Position numbers and translations under genes: made by a program. Below, piece by piece: positions 51,887 through 61,464 of a stretch of 64,000 nucleotides of DNA (position 1 is the stretch's first letter; every line of letters starts with the position of its first letter). The stretch covers positions 62,001 through 126,000 of the forward strand of contig NZ_JAENHL010000006.1 in assembly GCF_016595235.1 (NCBI RefSeq). The letters are read 5' to 3'. The notes under the pieces were generated by a model, which saw only the letters and a program-made list of their open reading frames with translations, searched no databases and was not told where the DNA came from. This stretch comes from Taklimakanibacter albus (GTDB lineage Bacteria; Pseudomonadota; Alphaproteobacteria; Rhizobiales; Aestuariivirgaceae).

Positions 51887-53401
51887 TTATTTGTTGTGCT
51901 GCGCGTAGCTTTCGGCATCCGCATAAGGGAACCACCAGAAATCCTGATTCGACGCCTTGGGGTCGATCATCACGAATTTGGTGTTCTGGAACTGCGAAAG
52001 CCCTTCCGGTCCGAGCTGGCGCCCGGTGCCGGACATTTTGCGCCCGCCGAAGGGCAGCGCGTCATTGTCGAGGAGCGGTGCATTGATCCACAAAATACCG
52101 GACTCGATCTCGTTCACCGACCGGAAGATCTCGTCGGGATCGAGCGTGTAGATATTGCCGCCGAGCCCGAAGCGCGAGCGGTTGGCGAGGCTGATCGCCT
52201 CGTCGAAATCCTTCACCCGGCAGATCGGCGCCACCGGACCGAACGGCTCCTCGTTCAGGATCTCCATGTCGGGTGTCACCTCGGTGAGCACGGTCGGCTC
52301 GACGAACCAGCCCTGATTGAGATGGGCGGGACGGCCGCCGCCGGCCTTGACCTTGGCGCCTTGCTGGCGGGCGCGCGCCATCATCGCCTCGAATCTATCG
52401 CGCTGCTTGCGTGTCGCCATCGGCCCGATATCGACGCTGTCGAGGCCGTTGCCGACGCGGAGCTTCTTCGCTTCCGCCGCCAGCCGCTCGACGAATTCGT
52501 CATGGATGGCGTCATGCACGTAGAAGCGCTCGGCCGAGGTGCAGACCTGTCCGCAATTGAGATAGGCCGCGAAGGCGGCACCGCGCGCCGCGATCTCGAG
52601 CGGCGCCGAGGGCATCACGATGAAGGGATCATTGCCCGAGGCCTCGATCAGGCAGGGCTTGAAGCTCTCGGCACAGGTGCGCGCCACCGCCTGGCCGACG
52701 GCGACCGAGCCTGTATAAGCGACGCCATGCGTCTTCTCCGACGCGATGAGCCGCTGGCCGACACGCGCTCCACCGGTCACCACCTGGATCAGGCCTTTGG
52801 GAAGGCCCGCGAAGACTTCCATGAACTTGAGCGTGGTGATGGATGTCTGCTCATGCGGCTTGACGATCACCGCATTGCCGGCCGCCAGCGCCGCCGAAGC
52901 CTCCCAGCACAGAAGCACCAGCGGATAGTTGAAGGGCAGCACGATGACGATGGTGCCGAGCGGCTCCTTGACCGCGAAATGAAACTGGCCCGGCACGGTG
53001 GTGCCGGCGAGCCGGCCGGCATCGTGCCGGGCGATCTCGGCATAGTAGTCGATGGCCGTGGCGCACCAGGAGATTTCGTCCACCGCTTCCTTGAACGGCT
53101 TGCCTTCCTCGCGGGTGAGATATTCGGCGAAGCGGCGCATGTCGCGGCGGATGCCGGCCGCGATGTCGTGCAGGATCACCGCGCGGCTGCGCGTATCGAT
53201 GCGCGACCACTTGCGCCGCGCCTGATCGGCGATGTCGATCGCCTGGTCGACTTCCTTGTCGGTCGCGTCCGCGATGCGCCCGATCACCGCTTCGGTGGCG
53301 GGCTCCACGACCTCGAACTGCTCGGTGGCGCTGCTGGCGACATAGTCGCCGTCGATGAAGAGCCGCCCGGAAAGGCGTGAAAATTCGGCAAGCGCGGACA
53401 C
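51887..53401 (-). CDS. NAD(P)-dependent aldehyde dehydrogenase
   Basis: A 504-residue ALDH. It has IVIVLPFNYPLVLLCWEASA (the conserved cofactor-pocket Asn region), the catalytic Glu in LIEASGNDPFIVM (ELGG-like, about residue 255) and the catalytic Cys in AYLNCGQVCTSAERFYV (Cys about 290). EEPFGPVAPICRV is the C-terminal motif. It resembles aminobutyraldehyde, lactaldehyde or succinate-semialdehyde dehydrogenases. GTG 53401 follows AGGAGG by 10 bases. The gene is divergent from an XRE-cupin regulator of PuuR type, consistent with amine or polyamine catabolism. Confidence 0.87.
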   Translation of the reverse strand: MSALAEFSRLSGRLFIDGDYVASSATEQFEVVEPATEAVIGRIADATDKEVDQAIDIADQARRKWSRIDTRSRAVILHDIAAGIRRDMRRFAEYLTREEGKPFKEAVDEISWCATAIDYYAEIARHDAGRLAGTTVPGQFHFAVKEPLGTIVIVLPFNYPLVLLCWEASAALAAGNAVIVKPHEQTSITTLKFMEVFAGLPKGLIQVVTGGARVGQRLIASEKTHGVAYTGSVAVGQAVARTCAESFKPCLIEASGNDPFIVMPSAPLEIAARGAAFAAYLNCGQVCTSAERFYVHDAIHDEFVERLAAEAKKLRVGNGLDSVDIGPMATRKQRDRFEAMMARARQQGAKVKAGGGRPAHLNQGWFVEPTVLTEVTPDMEILNEEPFGPVAPICRVKDFDEAISLANRSRFGLGGNIYTLDPDEIFRSVNEIESGILWINAPLLDNDALPFGGRKMSGTGRQLGPEGLSQFQNTKFVMIDPKASNQDFWWFPYADAESYAQHNK

Positions 53402-53497
53402 GATGTCGTTCCTCCTGGGGTGATTGACCGGGTGTTTATATTTTTAGTAGCGTTGCACAAAAATTTTGATCACGCAAGCGGCGCTCCGGATCGAATG

Positions 53498-53530
53498 GAT
53501 TGCAATCTCGTGCGGGATTGCCGATATCGG
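53498..53530. promoter_or_regulatory. Two palindromes in the ALDH/XRE divergent gap
   Basis: GATTGCAATC (53498-53507) and CCGATATCGG (53521-53530) are perfect 10-bp palindromes 13 bp apart in the 159-bp gap between the divergent ALDH and XRE-cupin genes. An AT-rich stretch with TTTATATTTTT (about 53435-53445) is nearer the ALDH start. They are candidate operators for the XRE regulator; no resemblance to the E. coli PuuR box was noticed. Confidence 0.35.
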
Positions 53531-53560
53531 TCACTGACCTGCATCGAGAAAGAGATTCAC

Positions 53561-54202
53561 TTGTCCCGCGACACAACCAAGCCTGAGCCCCGCAAGAGCA
53601 GCACGGCCGAGCGCCGCAAGACCGCCGCCAAGCAGGCAAAGGCCGAGCAGGCGAGCGACCTGGCGGTTGGTGCGCGCCTCAAGGTGGTGCGCGAGAAGGC
53701 CGGGCTCACCCAGCGCGAGCTGGCCAAGCGCTCGGGCGTCGCCAATGCGACGATCTCGCTCATCGAGCAGGAAGCACATGCGCCCTCGCTCGCGTCGCTG
53801 CATCGCATCCTGGGCGCGGTGCCGATCTCGATCGCCGACTTCTTCGCCATCCCGACCTCGCAGAAGAATGTGCTGTTCTACGATGCGGGCGATCTCGCCG
53901 TGGTGTCGCGCGGTGCCGCAGATCTCAGGGTGCTCGGCAGCGAGCGGCGGGACAAGAAGCTCCAGCTTTTCGTCGAGCATTATCAGCCGGGCGCCGGCAC
54001 CGGGCGCGAGCCTTTGGTGCATGAGGGCGAAACGGCCGCGATCGTCATCGAAGGCACGATCGAGGTGACGGTTGGCGGCGAAAAACGCGTGCTTACCGCC
54101 GGCGGCGGCTACCAGGTCTTCGGCGGCCAGCCTTATCGGCTACGCAATATCGGTAAGATTGTCGCCGTCGTCGCCTGCGCCTGCACCCCGCCGATGATCT
54201 GA
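53561..54202 (+). CDS. XRE-family regulator with C-terminal cupin domain (PuuR-like)
   Basis: A 213-residue regulator. A basic N-terminal stretch is followed by HTH_3 (LKVVREKAGLTQRELAKRSG and NATISLIEQEAHAPSLASLH, about residues 40-95) and a cupin_2 domain (about 145-210) with EGETAAIVIEGTIEVTVGGE. This domain order matches PuuR, which represses putrescine catabolism. The start is TTG 53561 with AAAGAG upstream; a longer frame begins at 53420 but its first 47 residues are not family-like. It probably controls the divergent ALDH-NCS1 operon. Confidence 0.85.
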   Translation: MSRDTTKPEPRKSSTAERRKTAAKQAKAEQASDLAVGARLKVVREKAGLTQRELAKRSGVANATISLIEQEAHAPSLASLHRILGAVPISIADFFAIPTSQKNVLFYDAGDLAVVSRGAADLRVLGSERRDKKLQLFVEHYQPGAGTGREPLVHEGETAAIVIEGTIEVTVGGEKRVLTAGGGYQVFGGQPYRLRNIGKIVAVVACACTPPMI

Positions 54203-54382
54203 TGCCCGCATCTCCTTCTAAAGTCTAGCGCCTCGGCGCTTGACGCCCGGCGAAAAAGAAGGTCGACTTGACCAGTGCGGTCTTGCTTGGACCGGGCCGT
54301 GAATGGGAATTCGGCAGCGCCCAGAGAAGGTGTTTCGGATTCAGTCGGGCGGGTGAGCCCGATCAGACCGGGAGGGAAGGGT

Positions 54383-56350
54383 TTGTCTGAGTTTGATCAG
54401 GCAATAACAGACACATTCCCCAAGCTCATTTTGACCAACGCCAGGACGCGCGGCCGCCGTCCTGCCATGCGGCGCAAGGACTTCGGCATCTGGCAATCCT
54501 GGAGCTGGGTCGAAGCCTATGACTTCATGGTGGCACTCGCCGCCGGCCTCCGTCGTCTCGGCGCCACCCGCAACGACAAGATCGCCGTCATCGGCTCCAA
54601 CCGGCCCTATCTCTACTGGAGCATCGCCGCCGCTCAGTGCCTCGGCGCCGTGCCGGTGCCCATCTATGCCGATTCCGTCGCCGAGGAGATGGCCTTCGTG
54701 CTCGATCATGCCGAGATCCGCTTCGCCATCGTCGAGGACCAGGAGCAGGTCGACAAGATCCTCTCGGTCCGCGACCGCCTGCCGGCGCTTCAGGCCATTC
54801 TCTACGAGGAGAAGAGGGGGCTTCGCGACTACGATCAAACCGGGCTGGCGGCGCTCGCCGATGTGGTCGCGTCCGGCCGTGAGAGTCTGAAAGAGCCGGG
54901 TGGCGCCGAAACGCTGGAGCAGGCGATCGCTCAGGGCAAAGGTGCCGACACTGCCGTCATCCTCTACACCTCGGGCACCACCGGCCGGCCCAAGGGGGTG
55001 ATGCTGACCTATGACAATCTGATCGCCAGCGCCCGCATCGGCATCGCCTTCGACGGCTTGAGCGAGGTGGACGAGATAATTGCCTATCTGCCGATGGCCT
55101 GGGTGGGCGATCACGTCTTCTCCTACGCCCAGGCGATCATTGCCGGCTATTGCGTGAGCTGCCCGGAAAATGCCGAGACGATCATCCAGGACCGCCGCGA
55201 GATCGGCCCGACCTATGTCTTCGCCCCGCCGCGCGTCTTCGAGAATCTGCTCACCCTCACCATGGTGCGCATGGAGGATGCCGGCCGTCTGAAGCGCTGG
55301 ATGTTCGAGCATTTCCTGGGCGTAGCCCGCAAATGGGGCGAGAAGCTTCTGAGCGGTGACCAGGTTCCGCTCGCGGCGCGGCTGCATTATGCCCTGGGCG
55401 ACACGTTCGTTTACGCGCCTTTGCGCAACCGCTACGGCCTCACCAACATCAAGGTCGGCTATACCGCGGGCGAGGCGATCGGCGCCGAGATCTTCAGCTT
55501 CTATCGCTCGATTGGTGTCAATCTCAAGCAGCTCTACGGCCAGACCGAAGCCTCGGTCTATGTCACCATGCAGCCCGATGGTGAGATCAGGCCGGACACG
55601 GTCGGCAGGCCCGTTCCCTCGGTCGCCATCCGGCTCGCCGCCAATGGCGAGGTCGAGTTCAACGGCCCCGGCGTCTTCCAAGGCTATTACAAGGATCCCG
55701 GCAAGACGGCGGAAGTGAAGACCGCTGACGGTTATGTGCGCACCGGTGACGTCGGTTTCTTCGACGCGGCCGGCCATCTCAAGATCATCGACCGCGCCAA
55801 GGATGTCGGCAAGCTCGGCGCCGGCGGCCTGTTCCCGCCGAAATACATCGAGAACAAGCTCAAATTCTATCCCAACATCAAGGAGGCCGTCGCCTTCGGC
55901 GGTGGCCGCGACCATGTCGCCTGCTTCATCAATATCGACCCGGTGGCGGTCGGCAATTGGGCCGAGCGCAACAATATCGTGCACGCTTCCTATCAGGAGC
56001 TCGCTTCCGACCCGCGCGTCTATGAGCTGATCGCCGGCCATGTCGCGGAGGTCAATCGGGCGCTCGCCGCCGAGCCGCAAATGGCCGGCGCCCAGATCGC
56101 ACGTTTCCTCATTCTGCCCAAGGAGCTCGACGCCGATGACGGCGAGCTTACCCGCACGCAGAAAGTCAGACGCGGCTTCATCAGCGAGCGTTACGCCTCT
56201 TTGGTCGAGGCGCTCTATGACGGGTCGCCGAGCGCATCTATCCGCACCGAGGTCACATTCGAGGACGGCCGCAAGGGCCTGATCGAAGGCGAGGTGGTCA
56301 TCCGCGACGTGGCGGTCGCGGTGCCATCCCCGTTGGAGGCGGCGGCATGA
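54383..56350 (+). CDS. Long-chain-type AMP-dependent acyl-CoA synthetase
   Basis: A 655-residue FadD/long-chain ligase-like enzyme. ILYTSGTTGRPKGVMLTYDN (about residues 193-212) is the P-loop, YGQTEASVYVTM the A5 motif and RTGDVGFFDAAGHLKIIDRA the hinge. TTG 54383 is chosen because GGGAGGGAAGGG lies immediately upstream and no ATG is near; the frame is open further back to 54275. It is the first gene of the LivGHMKF-type operon, a common arrangement in Proteobacteria for uptake and activation of aromatic or fatty carboxylic acids. The preceding 180 bp hold only a weak hairpin (AGCGCCTCGGCGCT). Confidence 0.88.
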   Translation: MSEFDQAITDTFPKLILTNARTRGRRPAMRRKDFGIWQSWSWVEAYDFMVALAAGLRRLGATRNDKIAVIGSNRPYLYWSIAAAQCLGAVPVPIYADSVAEEMAFVLDHAEIRFAIVEDQEQVDKILSVRDRLPALQAILYEEKRGLRDYDQTGLAALADVVASGRESLKEPGGAETLEQAIAQGKGADTAVILYTSGTTGRPKGVMLTYDNLIASARIGIAFDGLSEVDEIIAYLPMAWVGDHVFSYAQAIIAGYCVSCPENAETIIQDRREIGPTYVFAPPRVFENLLTLTMVRMEDAGRLKRWMFEHFLGVARKWGEKLLSGDQVPLAARLHYALGDTFVYAPLRNRYGLTNIKVGYTAGEAIGAEIFSFYRSIGVNLKQLYGQTEASVYVTMQPDGEIRPDTVGRPVPSVAIRLAANGEVEFNGPGVFQGYYKDPGKTAEVKTADGYVRTGDVGFFDAAGHLKIIDRAKDVGKLGAGGLFPPKYIENKLKFYPNIKEAVAFGGGRDHVACFINIDPVAVGNWAERNNIVHASYQELASDPRVYELIAGHVAEVNRALAAEPQMAGAQIARFLILPKELDADDGELTRTQKVRRGFISERYASLVEALYDGSPSASIRTEVTFEDGRKGLIEGEVVIRDVAVAVPSPLEAAA

Positions 56351-57144
56351 CCGATGCCGGGGCGCGCGAGATCATGCTCGACATCGAGAATGTCTCGCTG
56401 AGCTTCGGCGGCGTGAAAGCGATCACCGATATTTCCTTCGATATCCGCAAAGGCGAGGTCCGCGCCATCATCGGCCCGAATGGCGCCGGCAAGACCTCGA
56501 TGCTGAATGTCATCAACGGCGTCTACCGCCCCCAGAAAGGCACCATTACCTTCAAGGGCCGTGTCCGCCGCAATATCCAGCCCTATCAGGCGGCGAAATC
56601 GGGCATCGCGCGCACCTTCCAGAATGTCGCTCTGTTCAAGGGCATGTCGACGCTCGACAACATCATGTCGGGCCGCTCGCTCCGGATGCACCGCAATTTC
56701 TTCTGGCAGCTGATCCATGTCGGGCCGGCGCGCGATGAGGAGATCGCCCATCGCCGCAAGGTCGAGGAGATCATCGATTTCCTCGAGATCCAGCACATCC
56801 GCAAAGTGCCGGTCGGCAAGCTGCCTTACGGCCTCCAGAAGCGGGTCGAGCTCGGCCGCGCGCTGGCGATGGAGCCCGAGCTTCTGCTCCTCGATGAGCC
56901 GATGGCCGGCATGAATCTCGAGGAGAAGGAGGATATGAGCCGCTTCATCCTCGACGTGAATCATGAATTCGGCACCACCATCGCTCTGATCGAGCATGAT
57001 ATGGGCGTGGTGATGGACCTGTCCGACCGCGTCGTCGTCCTCGATTACGGCCGCAAGATCGCCGACGGGACGCCCAGCGAGGTGAAGTCCGACCGCGCCG
57101 TCATCGACGCGTATCTCGGCGTCGCGCGTCAGGAGGCCCGGTGA
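56347..57144 (+). CDS. ABC transporter ATP-binding protein, LivG type
   Basis: A 265-residue ATPase with Walker A GPNGAGKTSMLNVINGVYRP (about residues 43-62), signature LPYGLQKRVELGRALAMEPE (LivG variant) and Walker B LLLLDEPMAGMNLEEKED. It overlaps the ligase stop by 4 bases and the LivH start by one. The signature lacks LSGG, as is usual in this ligase-associated subgroup. Confidence 0.9.
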   Translation: MTDAGAREIMLDIENVSLSFGGVKAITDISFDIRKGEVRAIIGPNGAGKTSMLNVINGVYRPQKGTITFKGRVRRNIQPYQAAKSGIARTFQNVALFKGMSTLDNIMSGRSLRMHRNFFWQLIHVGPARDEEIAHRRKVEEIIDFLEIQHIRKVPVGKLPYGLQKRVELGRALAMEPELLLLDEPMAGMNLEEKEDMSRFILDVNHEFGTTIALIEHDMGVVMDLSDRVVVLDYGRKIADGTPSEVKSDRAVIDAYLGVARQEAR

Positions 57145-58103
57145 TGGACCTCCTGAACGGCATTTTTATAGCGCCTTTCGTCCAGATGGCGGATGCGCCG
57201 GATTTCCTGGTCCAGGTCCTGTGGGAAGGTTTTGTCTCCGGCATTCTCTATGCCCTCATCGCGTTGGGCTTCGTGCTCATCTTCAAGGCATCGGGGGTCT
57301 TCAACTTCGCGCAAGGCATCATGGTGGTGTTCGCTGCCCTGACCCTGGTCGGGCTCTACCAGAAGGGCGTGCCGGTGATCCTCGCCCTCATTCTGACGAT
57401 GGCCGTCATGGGCATTCTGGCTCTCGCGGTCGAGCGTTTCATCATGCGTCCGCTGGTCAACCAGCCGCATGTCATCCTGCTGATGGCGACGATCGGGCTC
57501 ACTTATTTCCTGGTCGGCCTTGGCGAGTTCGTTTTTGGCGGCGAGCCCAAGCAGATGATCACCACCGAGCTCGGTCTGCCGACGGGCTCGACCGAAATTC
57601 CGTTCGGCGCTCAGGGCGTGGTGATCCTGCAGCATATCGACATCGCCGCCGCGGTCATCGCCATCGCCATGGTCACGGCGCTCGCGCTGTTCTTCAACCG
57701 CACCCGCATCGGGCGCGCCTTGCGGGCGGTCGCCGATGATCATCAGGCGGCTTTGTCGGTCGGCATCTCGCTGCACCAGATCTGGGCCATCGTCTGGTTC
57801 GCCTCAGGGCTCGTGGCGCTCGCCACCGGCATCATGTGGGGGGCCCGCTCGGATGTCTCTTTCGCGCTCGAGATCATTGCGCTCCGGGCGCTGCCGGTGC
57901 TCATCCTGGGCGGCTTCACTTCGGTGCCGGGCGCCATTGTCGGCGGCCTCATTGTCGGCATCGGCGAGAAGATCGGTGAGATCTATTGGGGGCCGCTGCT
58001 CGGTGGCGGCATCGAATCCTGGCTTGCTTATATGATCGCGCTGGTTTTCCTGCTGTTCCGGCCGCAGGGCCTGTTCGGCGAACGTATCATCGAGCGGGTG
58101 TAG
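57144..58103 (+). CDS. Branched-chain-type ABC permease, LivH type
   Basis: A 319-residue permease with about eight membrane segments. FVLIFKASGVFNFAQGIMVV (about residues 45-64) is the LivH hallmark, ALRAVADDHQAALSVGISLH the coupling loop, and LILGGFTSVPGAIVGGLIVG the C-terminal motif. ATG 57144 sits 7 bases after AGGAGG; a GTG three bases earlier is the alternative. Confidence 0.9.
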   Translation: MDLLNGIFIAPFVQMADAPDFLVQVLWEGFVSGILYALIALGFVLIFKASGVFNFAQGIMVVFAALTLVGLYQKGVPVILALILTMAVMGILALAVERFIMRPLVNQPHVILLMATIGLTYFLVGLGEFVFGGEPKQMITTELGLPTGSTEIPFGAQGVVILQHIDIAAAVIAIAMVTALALFFNRTRIGRALRAVADDHQAALSVGISLHQIWAIVWFASGLVALATGIMWGARSDVSFALEIIALRALPVLILGGFTSVPGAIVGGLIVGIGEKIGEIYWGPLLGGGIESWLAYMIALVFLLFRPQGLFGERIIERV

Positions 58104-58104
58104 C

Positions 58105-59187
58105 ATGTTCTATCGCGAAGCCGGCCAATTCAAATCGAGCTACGCCACGGACCAGGCCATCTTCCCGCTGCTCCAGGATCGCATCGGCTTTTTCACCATT
58201 CTGGCGATCGCCTTCATCGCAGTTCCACTGCTCGCCGATGACTTCATTCTCGATGCCATCGCCATCCCGTTTCTCATCCTCACCCTCGCCACGATCGGTC
58301 TCAATGTGTTGACCGGTTATGCCGGCCAGCTGTCGCTCGGCACCGGCGGCTTCATGGGGGTAGGGGCCTATGCCTGCTATAAGCTCACCACTGCCTTTCC
58401 GGACGTGAACATCATCCTGCTCATTCTGCTCTCCGGCGTCTTCTCGGCGGGTGTGGGGCTCGTCTTCGGCCTGCCGTCCTTGCGCATCAAGGGGCTCTAT
58501 CTCGTGGTGACGACGCTCGCCGCCCAGTTCTTCCTCGAATGGTGCTTCATCCGCATCGGCTGGCTCTACAATTACAATGTCTCGGGTGCCATCGATTCAC
58601 CGGAGCGCAGCCTGGCCGGCGGCCTCGTCCTCACCGGCCCCAATGCCGACTCCGTCACGCGTTATCTGGTGGTGCTGGCGATCGTCGCGGTGATGACGCT
58701 GCTCGTCAAGAATCTCATCCGCGGCCGCATCGGCCGGTCCTGGATGATGATCCGCGACATGGACATTGCCGCCGAGCTCATGGGCGTGCGCCCGCTCGTC
58801 GCCAAGCTCTCGGCCTTCGCGGTGTCGTCCTATATCTGCGGCGTCGCCGGCGCCATGTTCGTGTTTTTCTATCTGGGCTCGGTCGAGCCTTCCGCCTTCT
58901 CGATCACCCTGTCCTTCCAGATCCTGTTCATGGTGATCATCGGCGGGCTCGGCAGCCTGATCGGCTGCTATTTCGGCGCCGCCTTCATCTGGATCCTGCC
59001 GATCTTCCTGCGCAATGCGCTCCCCGCCATCGGCATCGATATCGGCGCCGAGAACATCGTGCATCTGACCTCGATGATCGTGGGCGTGCTCATCATCCTG
59101 TTTCTGATCCTCGAACCGCATGGGCTGGCGCGGCTGTGGCAGCTCGGCAAGGAGAAGCTTCGTGTCTGGCCGTTTCCTTATGCGTGA
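58105..59187 (+). CDS. Branched-chain-type ABC permease, LivM type
   Basis: A 360-residue permease. LNVLTGYAGQLSLGTGGFMG (about residues 70-89) is the LivM hallmark, with the usual FGH changed to GTG; RSWMMIRDMDIAAELMGVRP is the coupling loop and MVIIGGLGSLIGCYFGAAFI the C-terminal motif. It starts one base after the LivH stop. Confidence 0.88.
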   Translation: MFYREAGQFKSSYATDQAIFPLLQDRIGFFTILAIAFIAVPLLADDFILDAIAIPFLILTLATIGLNVLTGYAGQLSLGTGGFMGVGAYACYKLTTAFPDVNIILLILLSGVFSAGVGLVFGLPSLRIKGLYLVVTTLAAQFFLEWCFIRIGWLYNYNVSGAIDSPERSLAGGLVLTGPNADSVTRYLVVLAIVAVMTLLVKNLIRGRIGRSWMMIRDMDIAAELMGVRPLVAKLSAFAVSSYICGVAGAMFVFFYLGSVEPSAFSITLSFQILFMVIIGGLGSLIGCYFGAAFIWILPIFLRNALPAIGIDIGAENIVHLTSMIVGVLIILFLILEPHGLARLWQLGKEKLRVWPFPYA

Positions 59188-59223
59188 GGGAACGGAGTTA
59201 ATCGGCCAATATGGGAGGTTGAA

Positions 59224-60543
59224 ATGGAACTCAAGACTTTGATCCGCGGAACCCTCATGGGCGGCGCCTTCTTCTGCGCCGTCCTGCCCGCCACCGCTGA
59301 AGACAGCGTCTTTGTGCAACTGCCGACCTATCGCACCGGTCCCTATGCCGGGTCGGGCATTCCGATCGCCAATGGCATGGCCGACTACATCACCATGCTC
59401 AATGAGCGCGACGGCGGCATCAACGGTGTCAAGATCGTCTTCGATGAATGCGAGACGGGCTATGATACGCAGAAGGGCGTCGAATGCTACGAGCAGGCAA
59501 AAGCGAAAAAGTCGCTCGTCTTCAATCCGTGGTCGACCGGCATCACGCTCGCGGTGATCCCCAAGGCGTCCGTCGATAAGATGCCGATCCTGTCCATGGC
59601 TTACGGCCTCTCCGCCGCGGCGGACGGCAAGACGTTCCCCTGGGTTTTCAATCCGCCGATGACCTATTGGGACGGTGCCTCGGGCGTCGTCAAATATCTG
59701 GGTGATCAGGAGGGCGGGCTCGACAAGCTCAAGGGCAAGAAGATCGGCTATATCTATCTCGATGCCGGTTACGGCAAGGAGCCCATTCCGCTCCTGGAGC
59801 AGTTCGCCACCCAATATGGCTTCACGCTGCTCAAATATCCGGTACCCGGCAAGGAGATGCAGAACCAGTCGTCGCAATGGCTGAATGTCCGCCGCGACAA
59901 GCCTGACTATATGGTGATCTGGGGCTGGGGCGCGATGAACCCAACCGCCGTCAAGGAGGCGACCAAGATCCGCTTTCCGATGGACAAGTTCATCGGCGTC
60001 TGGTGGTCGGGCGGCGAGGATGACGCACGCGGCGGCGGCCAGCAGGCCAAGGGCTACATGACTCTCAACTTCAACGCGGTGGGCACTGATTTCCCTGCAC
60101 TGCAGGACATCAAGAAGTTCGTCGTCGATACCGGCAAGAGCAAGGTCGAGGCGGCCAAGTTCGGCGAGAACCTCTATAACCGCGGCGTCGTCAATTCGCT
60201 CTATATGGCGGAAGCGATCCGCATCGCCCAGGAGAAATCCGGCAAGAAGGTCGTCACCGCCGAGGATATGCGTGTCGGGCTCGAAAATCTGAGCATCGAT
60301 GAAGCGCGCCTCGAGAAGATCGGCCTCAAGGGGTTCATCGCGCCGGTGAAGGTCACCTGCGACAACCATTCGGGCCACAACAAGATGTATGTGCAGCGCT
60401 GGACCGGCGACAAGTGGGAGAAGGCCTCCGACTGGTTCGACCCGATGTCGGATGTCGTCAATCCCATGCTGATGGCAGCGGCGAAAACCTATGCCGAGAC
60501 CAACAAGCCCTGGCCCGCCCGCAGTGAGCCCTGTGCGAATTGA
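59224..60543 (+). CDS. Branched-chain-type ABC substrate-binding protein
   Basis: A 439-residue periplasmic protein with signal peptide TLIRGTLMGGAFFCAVLPATA and mature start EDSVFVQLPTYRTGPYAGSG. NGMADYITMLNERDGGINGV and CETGYDTQKGVECYEQAKAK fit Peripla_BP_6. FDECETGYD is shared with the long subgroup found in ligase-LivGHM operons. Its four-Cys content (CETG, VECYE, VTCDN and the C-terminal EPCAN) suggests disulfides. GGGAGG lies 4 bases before the ATG. It is one of two binding-protein genes in the operon. Confidence 0.88.
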   Translation: MELKTLIRGTLMGGAFFCAVLPATAEDSVFVQLPTYRTGPYAGSGIPIANGMADYITMLNERDGGINGVKIVFDECETGYDTQKGVECYEQAKAKKSLVFNPWSTGITLAVIPKASVDKMPILSMAYGLSAAADGKTFPWVFNPPMTYWDGASGVVKYLGDQEGGLDKLKGKKIGYIYLDAGYGKEPIPLLEQFATQYGFTLLKYPVPGKEMQNQSSQWLNVRRDKPDYMVIWGWGAMNPTAVKEATKIRFPMDKFIGVWWSGGEDDARGGGQQAKGYMTLNFNAVGTDFPALQDIKKFVVDTGKSKVEAAKFGENLYNRGVVNSLYMAEAIRIAQEKSGKKVVTAEDMRVGLENLSIDEARLEKIGLKGFIAPVKVTCDNHSGHNKMYVQRWTGDKWEKASDWFDPMSDVVNPMLMAAAKTYAETNKPWPARSEPCAN

Positions 60544-60574
60544 TGAAAGAGCAGGGTTACCTTTGCTTTCGTTT

Positions 60575-60597
60575 CCCCTCCCCCTTGTGGGGAGGGG
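60575..60597. repeat. Short palindromic repeat (CCCCTCCCC/GGGGAGGGG)
   Basis: CCCCTCCCC (60575-60583) and GGGGAGGGG (60589-60597) form a 9-bp hairpin in the gap between the binding protein and LivF genes, related to the end modules of the mosaic element at 7589-7724. It may attenuate expression of the downstream part of the operon. Confidence 0.6.
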
Positions 60598-60648
60598 TTA
60601 GGGGTGGGGGTCGGGGACTGCACACAGAATCATCATGACCAAATTGAC

Positions 60649-61464
60649 ATGACCTCTCCCTCCGATCCCATTCTCGTCGTGAACAATATCGAGGTGATCT
60701 ATGATCACGTGATCTTGGTGCTGAAGGGTGTTTCGCTCAGCATCGACAAGGGCGGCATCGTCGCCTTGCTCGGCGCCAACGGGGCCGGCAAGACGACGAC
60801 GTTGAAGGCCATCTCCAATCTCCTTCATGCCGAACGGGGCGAGGTCACCAAGGGCAGCATCCTCTTCGAGGGCGCCGAAGTGCATGACCTCTCGCCCAAC
60901 GACCTGGTGCGGCGCGGCTGCATCCAGGTGATGGAGGGACGTCATTGCTTCGCCCATCTCACCGTCGAGGAGAATCTCCTGACCGGCGCGTTCACCCGCA
61001 AGGATGGCCCCGCCGCCATCCGCCGCGATCTTGATCTCGTTTATGGCTATTTCCCGCGTTTGAAGGTGAGGCGCACGTCGCAGGCGGGCTACGTGTCGGG
61101 CGGTGAGCAGCAGATGACCGCGATCGGCCGCGCACTCATGTCGAGGCCCAAAATGATCCTGCTCGACGAGCCGTCCATGGGCCTCGCCCCGCAGCTCGTC
61201 GAGGAGATCTTCGAGATCGTGCGCCGGCTCAACCACGACGAAGGCGTGTCCTTCCTGCTCGCCGAGCAGAACACCAATATCGCTCTCAATTATGCGACCC
61301 ATGGCTATATCCTCGAATCCGGCCGTATCGTCCTCGACGGCAAGGCCTCGGAGCTGAAGGAGAATGAGGATGTGCGCGAATTCTATCTGGGCGTCGGCGG
61401 CGAAGGCCGGCGCTCCTTCCGCAGTGTGAAGAGTTATAAGAGGCGCAAGAGATGGCTGGCATGA
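60649..61464 (+). CDS. ABC transporter ATP-binding protein, LivF type
   Basis: A 271-residue ATPase: Walker A GANGAGKTTTLKAISNLLHA (about residues 42-61), signature YVSGGEQQMTAIGRALMSRP and Walker B ILLDEPSMGLAPQLVEEIFE, followed by a basic C-terminal tail with KSYKRRKRW. ATG 60649 follows the repeat without a clear Shine-Dalgarno; a GTG at 60604 within the repeat is unlikely. It completes the LivGHMKF set. Confidence 0.88.
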   Translation: MTSPSDPILVVNNIEVIYDHVILVLKGVSLSIDKGGIVALLGANGAGKTTTLKAISNLLHAERGEVTKGSILFEGAEVHDLSPNDLVRRGCIQVMEGRHCFAHLTVEENLLTGAFTRKDGPAAIRRDLDLVYGYFPRLKVRRTSQAGYVSGGEQQMTAIGRALMSRPKMILLDEPSMGLAPQLVEEIFEIVRRLNHDEGVSFLLAEQNTNIALNYATHGYILESGRIVLDGKASELKENEDVREFYLGVGGEGRRSFRSVKSYKRRKRWLA

